From an uncultured Marmoricola sp. (GTDB lineage Bacteria > Actinomycetota > Actinomycetes > Propionibacteriales > Nocardioidaceae): a DNA stretch of 19,902 bases. Location: the NCBI RefSeq assembly GCF_943913695.1, contig NZ_CALTZE010000076.1:1-19902 (forward strand). Direction: 5' to 3'. The position numbers were made by a program, and so were the translations under genes. Shown in pieces: positions 5,450 through 12,513 of the stretch; the first letter of the stretch is position 1; each line of letters starts with the position of its first letter. The notes beneath the pieces are model-generated. The model made no database searches. It was not told the DNA's origin and worked only from the letters and a program-made list of their open reading frames with translations.

Positions 5450-8400
5450 TCACAGGTCGAACAGCGAGCCCGATGCGTCGATGTCGGTGTCGGTGCGGGG
5501 CTGGTGCGCCTCGCCCGACGTACGCCGCGGCGCGGCGTCGGACGGTGCGTTGTCTGCGGGAGCCTCGTCCGGCTCGGACTCGGCGTCCTGCTCCGGCTCG
5601 GGCTCGGGCTCGGGCTGCATCGCCTCGGGCTCGGGCTCGGCAGCGGGCGCCTCGGTGGTGGACGACGTCGAGCCCGCACCGCCCGCGAACTGGGCCTTGA
5701 TGTCCTTCAGGCTGCGGATCGGCTTGTCGGCGGGATCCGCGCTGCCCGCTGTCGACCCGGCCTGCGGCTCGGTCTCGGGCTCGGTCTCGGGGTCGGCCTG
5801 GTCCGCGGTGGGGGCGACGTCGGTGTCGGCGGCGTCCTGGGAGCGGTCGACGCCCTCGCCGGTGTCACTGACCTGGGGCTCGTCGGCCGGCTGCTCGGTC
5901 GGCTGGTCGGCGGGTACGGCGCTGGTCGTGGCGGCAGGTGCCGCTGTCTCGGTCTCGTCTGCGTCGAGGTCGAAGAGGGAGCCGCCCTCGGGGATCTCGG
6001 TGGCGGGGGTGGAGACGGTGCGGGTGCCGGTCGGCGCCTGGCTCGCGACCGGCTCGGTCTCGGGCTCGGTCGCGGGCTCGGCCTCCGCCTCGGCCTCGGG
6101 GTCGGCCTGGTCCTCGGTGGGGGCGACGTCAGTGTCGGCGGCGTCCTGGGAGCGGTCGACGCCCTCGCCGGTGTCACTGACCTGGGGCTCGCCGGCCTGC
6201 TCCTCGGCGGGTACGGCGCTGGTCGTGGCGGCAGGGGCCGCTGTCTCGGTCTCGTCTGCCTCGAGGTCGAAGAGGGAGCCGCCCTCGGGGATCTCGGTGG
6301 CGGGGGTGGAAACGGTGCGCGTGCCGGACCCGGCGTCGGCCTGGTCCGCGGTGGGGGCGACGTCGGTGTCGGCGGCGTCCTGGGAGCGGTCGACGCCCTC
6401 GCCGGTGTCACTGACCTGAGGCTCCTGCGTGGGCGCGGGCGACTGCGCCTCCGCGGCGTTGTCGGTGGTCTCCGCTTCGATGTCGAAGAGAGATCCACCG
6501 TCCGGGATCTCGGTGGCGGGGGTGCTGAGCGTGGTGCTGCTGGTGGTCGTGCTGGCCGTGCTGGTCGCCTGCGCCTCGGCCTGTGCCTCGGCCTGGGTCT
6601 GGTCCTCAGTGGGGGCGACGTCGGTGTCGGCGGCGTCCTGGGAGCGGTCCACTCCTGCGCCCGTGTCGCTGGTGCGGGGCTCCTCGGCGGCGTCGGACTC
6701 GCCGGCGTCCTCAGGGCTCTCGTCTCCGAGGTCGAAGAGCGAGCCGCCCTCGGGGATCTCGCTCGAGGGTGTGCTGGTGGATGTGCGAGCCGGTGCCGCG
6801 GAGTCCGCTGCCTCGGCCTCGGGTCGGGGCGCCGAGGTGGCCGCAGGCTCCTCCTCGCCCAGGTCGAACAAGGACCCGCCCGAGGCAGTCGGCTCCTCCG
6901 AGGCCTCGGAGGAGTCCGTCTCACCATCTGCGTCGGCGTCTGCGTCGTCGCCCACGTCGAAGAGCGATCCGCCGGAGGCGGCAGGCTTCGCAGTATCGGC
7001 GTCGGTGTCGCCATCGGTGTCGAAGAGCGAGCCACCGGACGCGGACGTGTCGGTGTCGTCGTCGGTGTCGAAGAGCGAGCCGCTCGACGCGGCGGTGCCC
7101 GTGTCCGCGGCGGCGTCGCCCCCGTCGTCGAAAAGCGAGCTGCCTCCCGACGCCTTGGCGAGGGGACCGACGTCCTCGGTGTCGGTGACGGTGTTGGCGC
7201 CCTGGGTGGCGTCACCGGGTGACGGCTCGGCCTTCGTCGCGTCGGGGTCGGCCGCGGCCGGGGTGGCCGTGCTGCGGGCGGACGGGGCTGCCGGGGCAGC
7301 GGCGGCCGCTGGGGCCTTGGTCTCGCCCTTGACGGAGGCGAGCAGCATCTGGGCGACGTCGAGGACCTCGACCTCCTCGCGCGCCGAGCCCTCGGACTGC
7401 TTCATCGTCAGGCCGTCGGAGAGCATCACGCGGCAGAAGGGGCAGCCGACCGCGATCTGGTCGGCGCCGGTGTCGATGGCCTCCTGGGTGCGGTTGAGGT
7501 TGATCCGCTCCCCGATGTTCTCCTCCATCCACATCCGGGCGCCGCCGGCGCCGCAGCAGAAGGAGCGCTCGGAGTTGCGCGGCATCTCGGTCAGCTCGGC
7601 GTCGGGGATGACGTCGAGCAGCTCGCGAGGCGGCGAGTAGACGCCGTTGTGCCGGCCGATGTAGCACGGGTCGTGATAGGTCACCGACCGCTTGGGGCCG
7701 CCGTTGGTGGCCACGGGGGTCAGGCGCTTCTCACGCACCAGCCTGTTCAGCAGCTGGGTGTGGTGCACGACCTCCAGCTCGACGCCGAAGGCGGCGTACT
7801 CGTTCTTCAGGGTGTTGAAGCAGTGGGCGCAGGTGGAGACGACCTTCTTGGCCTTGGTCTCCTTGAGCACCTCGGCGTTCTGCGTGGCGAGGCCCTGGAA
7901 GACGAACTCGTTGCCCGCGCGGCGCGCGGGGTCGCCGGTGCAGGTCTCGCCGTTGCCGAGCACCGCGAAGTCGACGCCGGCCATGTCGAGCAGCTCGGCG
8001 ACGGCGCGCGTGGTCTTCTTGGCGCGGTCCTCGTAGGCGCCGGCGCAGCCGACCCAGAAGAGCCACTCCACCTCGTCGAGGCTCTCGACGTCCTCGCCGA
8101 CGACCTTGACCTCGAAGGGCAGGTCCTTGGCCCAGTCGAGGCGGGCCTGGGGCGACATGTTCCAGGGGTTGCCCTTGTTCTCCAGGCCCTTGAACAGGCC
8201 ACCGAGCTCGGTGGGGAAGTTGCTCTCGATGAGCACCTGGTAGCGCCGCATGTCGACGATGTGGTCGACGTGCTCGATGTCGACCGGGCACTGCTGCACG
8301 CAGGCGCCGCACGACGTACAGCTCCACAGCACGTCGTCGTCGATGACGGCACCGCCGCTGGGCTCCCAGGCCCAGCCCTCGGTGGCGCCGACGAGGGGGC

Positions 8401-9508
8401 GCTCGGCCTCGGCGAGCACCTCGGCGGGCAGCTCGGTGCGGGCCTCCTCGCTCTCGGCCAGCAGGTACGGCGCCTTGGCGTGCGCGTGGTCGCGCAGCTG
8501 CAGGACCAGCATCTTGGGCGAGAGCGGCTTGTCGGTGTTCCACGCCGGGCATTGGCTCTGGCAGCGGCCGCACTCGGTGCAGGTGGTGAAGTCGAGGATG
8601 CCCTTCCAGGAGAAGTCCTCGACCGCGCCGACACCGAGCTTGGTGTCCTCGTCCATCCCCTCGAGGTCCTCGAAGTCGACGGGCTTGCCACCGGAGGTCA
8701 TCGGCGCGAGGCCGCCGAGCGCCGTACGCCCCGTGGCGTGGCGCTTGAAGAAGATGTTGAAGAAGGCCAGGAAGCGGTGCCAGGCCACGCCCATGGTCGG
8801 CTGCAGCGAGATCGTGATCATCCAGGCGAAGGAGATGACGATCTTGAGCGTCGCGACGACCCAGATCAGGTTGGCCAGGGTGGTCTGCGAGAGGCCGCTG
8901 AAGGCCTCGCCGAGCCAGAAGGTCAGCGGGAAGTGGAAGGCGCTGGCGTAGTCGGGGTCGTGGTGGGTCGCGTAGGCGTACTCCAAACCGCGCAGCAGCA
9001 CGATGCACACGCCGACGCCGAGGATGACCAGCTCGACGAAGTAGCCCTGCCACATGGTGGAGCCGAAGAAGCGGCCGCGCGGGCCGCGGACCCGCTCCGT
9101 GGGCCGGTTGAGCCGGTAGACGATGAAGCTGACGATCGCGACCAGCATCACCCAGGTGAAGAGCTCGGTGGCCCACTCGAAGAGGAAGAAGGTGCCGAGG
9201 AAGGGGATGTGGAAGCTCGGGCTGAAGAGCTGTCCGAAGGCGGTGACGAGCGTGAAGAAGAGCAACCCAAAGCCGGTCATCACAAACCAGTGGCCGGCGC
9301 CGACCCACGACCACTGCAGCATCCGGGTGTGGCCCAGCGTCTCGCGCACGAGCGTCACCGTGCGCGCGGGGAGCTGATCAGTACGCCGCGTCGGCTGGCC
9401 GATCTTGAGCGTGGCGATGATCTGGCGGATCGCGCGCACGAACAGCACGATGCCCACGGCCGCGATGGGAAGTGAGATCGCGAGCGCGAGGACCTGCAGG
9501 ACCGGCAT
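5450..9508 (-). CDS. Heterodisulfide reductase-like Fe-S membrane oxidoreductase with repetitive acidic tail
   Basis: This 1352-aa protein resembles the mycobacterial Rv0338c group. Residues 1-235 hold about five membrane helices of a NarI/HdrE-like quinone-interacting domain. A ferredoxin-like pair of 4Fe-4S motifs follows (CTECGRCQSQCP at 310-321, CTSCGACVQQCP at 397-408). Two cysteine-rich (CCG) modules come next, with VGCAG (487-491), CAHC (560-563), HDPCYIGR (612-619), CCGAGG (651-656) and GCPFC (688-692). The likely role is electron transfer between the quinone pool and a cytoplasmic partner; the partner is unknown. The enzyme core ends near 725. The following 600 or so residues are acidic, Ala/Thr/Ser-rich, and contain ten SLFD motifs and four VDRSQDAADTDVAPT blocks. 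Relatives I know are about 900 aa or shorter. The ATG at 9508 has GGGAG 5 nt upstream. Confidence 0.9.
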   Translation of the reverse strand: MPVLQVLALAISLPIAAVGIVLFVRAIRQIIATLKIGQPTRRTDQLPARTVTLVRETLGHTRMLQWSWVGAGHWFVMTGFGLLFFTLVTAFGQLFSPSFHIPFLGTFFLFEWATELFTWVMLVAIVSFIVYRLNRPTERVRGPRGRFFGSTMWQGYFVELVILGVGVCIVLLRGLEYAYATHHDPDYASAFHFPLTFWLGEAFSGLSQTTLANLIWVVATLKIVISFAWMITISLQPTMGVAWHRFLAFFNIFFKRHATGRTALGGLAPMTSGGKPVDFEDLEGMDEDTKLGVGAVEDFSWKGILDFTTCTECGRCQSQCPAWNTDKPLSPKMLVLQLRDHAHAKAPYLLAESEEARTELPAEVLAEAERPLVGATEGWAWEPSGGAVIDDDVLWSCTSCGACVQQCPVDIEHVDHIVDMRRYQVLIESNFPTELGGLFKGLENKGNPWNMSPQARLDWAKDLPFEVKVVGEDVESLDEVEWLFWVGCAGAYEDRAKKTTRAVAELLDMAGVDFAVLGNGETCTGDPARRAGNEFVFQGLATQNAEVLKETKAKKVVSTCAHCFNTLKNEYAAFGVELEVVHHTQLLNRLVREKRLTPVATNGGPKRSVTYHDPCYIGRHNGVYSPPRELLDVIPDAELTEMPRNSERSFCCGAGGARMWMEENIGERINLNRTQEAIDTGADQIAVGCPFCRVMLSDGLTMKQSEGSAREEVEVLDVAQMLLASVKGETKAPAAAAAPAAPSARSTATPAAADPDATKAEPSPGDATQGANTVTDTEDVGPLAKASGGSSLFDDGGDAAADTGTAASSGSLFDTDDDTDTSASGGSLFDTDGDTDADTAKPAASGGSLFDVGDDADADADGETDSSEASEEPTASGGSLFDLGEEEPAATSAPRPEAEAADSAAPARTSTSTPSSEIPEGGSLFDLGDESPEDAGESDAAEEPRTSDTGAGVDRSQDAADTDVAPTEDQTQAEAQAEAQATSTASTTTSSTTLSTPATEIPDGGSLFDIEAETTDNAAEAQSPAPTQEPQVSDTGEGVDRSQDAADTDVAPTADQADAGSGTRTVSTPATEIPEGGSLFDLEADETETAAPAATTSAVPAEEQAGEPQVSDTGEGVDRSQDAADTDVAPTEDQADPEAEAEAEPATEPETEPVASQAPTGTRTVSTPATEIPEGGSLFDLDADETETAAPAATTSAVPADQPTEQPADEPQVSDTGEGVDRSQDAADTDVAPTADQADPETEPETEPQAGSTAGSADPADKPIRSLKDIKAQFAGGAGSTSSTTEAPAAEPEPEAMQPEPEPEPEQDAESEPDEAPADNAPSDAAPRRTSGEAHQPRTDTDIDASGSLFDL
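5801..7141 (-). repeat. Coding repeats in the Fe-S protein tail (SLFD motifs and VDRSQDAADTDVAPT blocks)
   Basis: SLFD occurs at residues 791, 811, 827, 848, 879, 923, 1006, 1078, 1177 and, outside this interval, 1348 (C-terminus SGSLFDL). Most are preceded by GG and several by EIPEGG. Four blocks of about 24 residues with the core VDRSQDAADTDVAPT lie at about 947, 1032, 1110 and 1213 (DNA near 6670, 6415, 6181 and 5872). Residues 1064-1135 and 1163-1238 are two near-identical compound units. The near identity at DNA level suggests recent duplication. Confidence 0.92.
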
Positions 9509-9593
9509 GGAGACTCCCGTCGGGCTGGGACAAGCGTCGGCTGGGTGAGCCTACGGCGGTGACCACCCGCGATGCTGCAGGTGTGACAAATGC

Positions 9594-9605
9594 TACCTGT
9601 AGGTA
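9594..9605. promoter_or_regulatory. Dyad upstream of the Fe-S protein gene
   Basis: TACCT-GT-AGGTA is a 5-2-5 inverted repeat 85 bp before the Fe-S gene start, in the only intergenic space that can hold its promoter. Short outer matches (ACAA.../...TTGT, 9586-9611) extend the symmetry imperfectly. It could be an operator; no clear -10/-35 pair can be read. Confidence 0.35.
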
Positions 9606-9632
9606 ACTTGTGGCGGCCGTCCGCCGGGGCCT

Positions 9633-9705
9633 CATGTAGCGCGGTGCTGTGCCCGGTTCCGGCCCGGACAGGCCTTGTTCACATGCAACAACCCCGCGTT
9701 ACATG
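9633..9705 (+). repeat. 73-bp palindromic intergenic element, copy C
   Basis: This is the most symmetric copy. CATGTAGCGCGG at its left end pairs with CCGCGTTACATG at its right end over 12 positions, with one G-T. The conserved half reads CGGACAGGCCTTGTTCACATG, then CAACAACCCC. It contains a perfect inner hairpin, TTGTT-CACATGC-AACAA. It is inverted relative to copies A and B and lies 21 bp beyond the stop of the secreted metal-dependent hydrolase gene. Confidence 0.9.
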
Positions 9706-9726
9706 CGACACGCACCAGGCCCCACG

Positions 9727-12339
9727 TCACACCCGCGGAGCCACCCGCACCACGCGGCCGGCGCCGTCGAAGCGTACGGCGACCTGGCCGCGGGTGGAGC
9801 AGTAGGTGAAGGTGGCGCCGAGGCGGCGGTCGGGCTGTCCGATGGCGCGCAGCACCTGCCAGTCGGTCATGCCGGGGCGGGCCAGCGCCTCGAGTCGGGC
9901 GGGGGTCAAGGCCTCGCCGGTGGCGCAGGCGTTGGGGCGCACGCCGTACGCCCGCTCCCACATCTGCAGGTAGGCCTCGGGGCCGCGGGCGAGGTCGTCG
10001 ACGATGTCGTCGCCGGCCTGCTGGCGCAGGTCCTCGATCCAGTCGGGGTAGAGGCCGTAGTGGGCGACCCCGTCGACGTTGACGTCGTAGACCCGCTCGC
10101 CGGAGACCTGCTTGTCGACGCGGACGCCGGCGTAGCCGGTGAAGGGGTAGCTCACGGGATTGTCCGTGTCGGCGCCGCGCGGGTCACCCTGGGCACCGAG
10201 GCCGTTGATGTCGGCGCCGAAGCCGATCCCCCAGTAGGTCTCCGGGTTGGCCCACGTCAGGTGGCGTCGCCACTTCTCCACGAAGCCGGCGCTGTCGCCG
10301 GCGTACGGCGCGATGAAGCCGCCGAGGTCGAGGATGCGTGCGTAGGCGTCGGGAGTGGACCACGAGTGGCTGGAGAGCAGACCGGAGTAGCCCATCTCCT
10401 CGACCAGGTCGAGCGAGGCCCGGCGTGCGGCCAGGCTCATGTGGTCGGGGTCGAAGAGCATGTGGCGCTCGGCGAGACCCCGGATGACGTGCTCGCCAAG
10501 TGGGGAGAGGCCCAGGGAGTTGCAGTGGTCGGGCGCCGGGTAGAGCGGCAGCGAGGGCAGCTTGAGCCCCGAGATCTGCGCCACCGCGCCGAAGAGCGCG
10601 TCCTGAGCCGGCACCTCGGGGGTGCCGCCGGGGGCGGCGAGCAGCTGGTTCTTGTCGCGCTCCTCGGTGCCGTTGGGCGCGCAGGTGCGCATCCGCCACG
10701 CCGAGCCGGTCTCGAGCAGGTTCGCGGCGTTGACGAGGATCCCGGTCGTGCCCTCGTCGCCCGCGACCCCGGAGAGCGCGTTGTCGAACTTGTTGACCAG
10801 CTCCATCTGGGTGACCCCCAGCGCCCGCATCTCGTCGAGCTGCCGGTCGATCGACGCGGTCGTGCACCGGCGCGCGGGCACGCCGAGCTTCTGGGTGCAG
10901 CCGAAGGGCACCGAGGTCTCGATGCCCATCACCACGGCCAGCTTGCCGGCGTTGACCACGCGCCGCGCCTGGGTGGGCGTGGTGACGATGCGGTACCAGC
11001 CGCGGCCCGGGCCGCCGTACTGCGCGTCGACGTAGGCCTCGAGCTCGCGCATCCGCTGCGCCTGGAGCCGCACGGAGTCCATCTCGTCGCAGGAGTTCTT
11101 CTTGAGCGGGTAGATCTCGCAGAGCTTGTTGTTCTCCACCAGCAGGTTGACCAGGATCCGCTGGCCGCCGCGCCACGAGCGCTCCATCCACCGGTAGTAG
11201 GTGCCCTCGTGGGTCAGCGAGTCCGGCGCCGGCCAGTCGCGGAAGGTCGGCCAGCCGACGGGGTCGTGGGTCGGGCGGCCCGAGAGCAGCGCCTCCATGG
11301 CGGCGCCGTGGCCACCCGTGAGCGTGTGGTCGGGGCAGTCGGTGAGCGCGTCCTCCACGCCGTACGCCGACCACGGGCGCCCGCAGTGCACCCGGCCGCC
11401 GAGGAACTCGAAGGCCATGCCGTGGGTGTGCGCGTCGATGAACCCGCGTGTCTCCTGCGTCGGGCTGGTGCCGGCGTGCGGTGCGCCGGTGACGCCCGTG
11501 CCGATCTCCGGCATCGCGGCGCAGCCAGTGGTGCGCCGCAGCGCCACCGAGGTGCCCGCGGCGGTCGTCCGGGCCGTGCCGGCCGCGTCGGTGAGCGTGC
11601 CGTCGCGCGTGGCGAGCAGGAACCGCCCGGGCGACGGCATGGTGACCGTCCACACGGCGCGCTCGGCCGGGCGAGCGGCGTACGCCGGCCCCCGCAGCGC
11701 CCGGCTGGTCAGGAAGCGCTCGTCGGGCGAGTGCAGCAGGTAGCGGCCGAGATGGCTGGCCTTGAAGTAGAGCGGGGTCGCGCCGGCGATCGCGCCGGCG
11801 CTGAAGGTCGGCGGCTGCCCGAGCAGGCGGCCACCGCCACCGGTGAGCCACCGACCGGTGCGCGTCGACTGCACGGCGTAGCACTGGTCGAACATGTTGT
11901 AGCGGTCGGTCGGCACCGCAGGCTGGGGCACCGCGAGGCGCGCGGTGGTCAGCGGCGGGTCGGCCTGCGCACGATGCCGCGCGGCGGCCGCCACGCTGGC
12001 CTCGGCCTGCTGCTCGGTCGTCGGGTCGGTGGCGGAGGCCTGCGTGGCCTCGACGCTGCGGGAGAGGTCGTTCTTGGTCGCGGGGTCGCCGTGGTCGTGC
12101 CCGTGGCCGTCGTCGCCCACGGCATGGAGGTGGCCGTCGGAGAAGCGCACCAGCTCGCGTCCCTCGGGCGCCACTGCGGCCTGGGCGCGGTCGGTGTAGC
12201 CGCGCTGGTAGGCCTTCGCCGAGCGCGCGTCGCCGGCCGCGGTGAGCCCCTGCGCCGGGAGCAGCGTGACCCCGAGGACGAGGGCCGCGGCCACCACCAC
12301 GGCCGCGGTGAGTCGGCGTACGGCCTCGGTGCGGTCCAT
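9727..12339 (-). CDS. Secreted metal-dependent hydrolase, membrane-dipeptidase (M19)-like, multidomain
   Basis: This 870-aa protein has an N-terminal leader (MDRTEAVRRLTAAVVVAAALVLGVTLLPAQG). A short His/Asp/Gly stretch (GHGHDHGD, 79-85) could bind metal. Residues 148-275 look like a beta-trefoil/fascin-like module (CYAVQSTRTGRWLTG; YFKASHLGRYLL). The catalytic part begins near 300 with DAHTHG (302-307), an amidohydrolase-type HxH. It continues with a Glu in VMGIETSVP (470-478), FDPDHMS (629-635), SSHSW (656-660) and GFGADINGL (706-714), a pattern like renal/membrane dipeptidases. The last 50 residues (MTDWQVLRAIGQP...) resemble a small SmpA/BamE-like module. The substrate is unknown. The start is set by the leader; no Shine-Dalgarno is visible, and a palindrome abuts the ATG. 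Confidence 0.8.
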   Translation of the reverse strand: MDRTEAVRRLTAAVVVAAALVLGVTLLPAQGLTAAGDARSAKAYQRGYTDRAQAAVAPEGRELVRFSDGHLHAVGDDGHGHDHGDPATKNDLSRSVEATQASATDPTTEQQAEASVAAAARHRAQADPPLTTARLAVPQPAVPTDRYNMFDQCYAVQSTRTGRWLTGGGGRLLGQPPTFSAGAIAGATPLYFKASHLGRYLLHSPDERFLTSRALRGPAYAARPAERAVWTVTMPSPGRFLLATRDGTLTDAAGTARTTAAGTSVALRRTTGCAAMPEIGTGVTGAPHAGTSPTQETRGFIDAHTHGMAFEFLGGRVHCGRPWSAYGVEDALTDCPDHTLTGGHGAAMEALLSGRPTHDPVGWPTFRDWPAPDSLTHEGTYYRWMERSWRGGQRILVNLLVENNKLCEIYPLKKNSCDEMDSVRLQAQRMRELEAYVDAQYGGPGRGWYRIVTTPTQARRVVNAGKLAVVMGIETSVPFGCTQKLGVPARRCTTASIDRQLDEMRALGVTQMELVNKFDNALSGVAGDEGTTGILVNAANLLETGSAWRMRTCAPNGTEERDKNQLLAAPGGTPEVPAQDALFGAVAQISGLKLPSLPLYPAPDHCNSLGLSPLGEHVIRGLAERHMLFDPDHMSLAARRASLDLVEEMGYSGLLSSHSWSTPDAYARILDLGGFIAPYAGDSAGFVEKWRRHLTWANPETYWGIGFGADINGLGAQGDPRGADTDNPVSYPFTGYAGVRVDKQVSGERVYDVNVDGVAHYGLYPDWIEDLRQQAGDDIVDDLARGPEAYLQMWERAYGVRPNACATGEALTPARLEALARPGMTDWQVLRAIGQPDRRLGATFTYCSTRGQVAVRFDGAGRVVRVAPRV

Positions 12340-12341
12340 GG

Positions 12342-12359
12342 GGCTACCAACGAGTAGCC
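12342..12359. promoter_or_regulatory. Start-proximal palindrome upstream of the M19-like gene
   Basis: GGCTACCAACGAGTAGCC has 6-bp arms (GGCTAC/GTAGCC) around CAACGA and ends 2 nt before the start codon at 12339. Compared with 5310-5325, the core TACCAACGAGTA is identical, and the next pair has changed from T-A to C-G on both sides, keeping the symmetry. Both sites precede genes for secreted hydrolases. Confidence 0.6.
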
Positions 12360-12398
12360 GTCGGCTTCGTCACGCGCCCGGAGGGGGCGGCCCGTGGG

Positions 12399-12440
12399 CG
12401 GCCGGTGGGGTCGGCGTACCGGCCGGTGAGGTCGGCGTAC
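12399..12440. repeat. 21-bp tandem duplication
   Basis: Two adjacent 21-bp units (12399-12419 and 12420-12440) starting CGGCCGGTG and ending GGTCGGCGTAC differ at one base. They lie between the M19-like gene start and element copy D, inside the probable promoter region of that gene. Confidence 0.75.
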
Positions 12441-12449
12441 GCGCGGGGC

Positions 12450-12513
12450 CATGTGGTGCGGTGCTAGGCACGCGGAGAGCCCGGACAGACCTTGTTCACA
12501 TGCAATAACCCCG
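12450..12513 (+). repeat. 73-bp palindromic intergenic element, copy D, left part (split by the IS)
   Basis: The first 64 bp of a fourth element read from CATGTGGTGCGGTGC to CAATAACCCCG, where the IS30 element interrupts. The last nine bases, CGTTACATG, lie at 13742-13750 after the second copy of the CCG duplication. The rejoined element is exactly 73 bp and collinear with copy C. Its right end lies 18 bp beyond the stop of the IclR-family gene. Confidence 0.88.

Noticed and set aside
7021..7141. Sliding-clamp binding motif in the SLFD repeats
   Set aside because: SLF resembles part of the bacterial clamp motif QLxLF, but the leading Gln-Leu is missing in all ten copies and a membrane Fe-S protein has no evident reason to bind the clamp.
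5432..7222. Long plus-strand frame rich in GLGLGLGVGL opposite the Fe-S protein tail
   Set aside because: It is the antisense shadow of the acidic repeats in the minus-strand gene; composition is explained by complementing those repeats.
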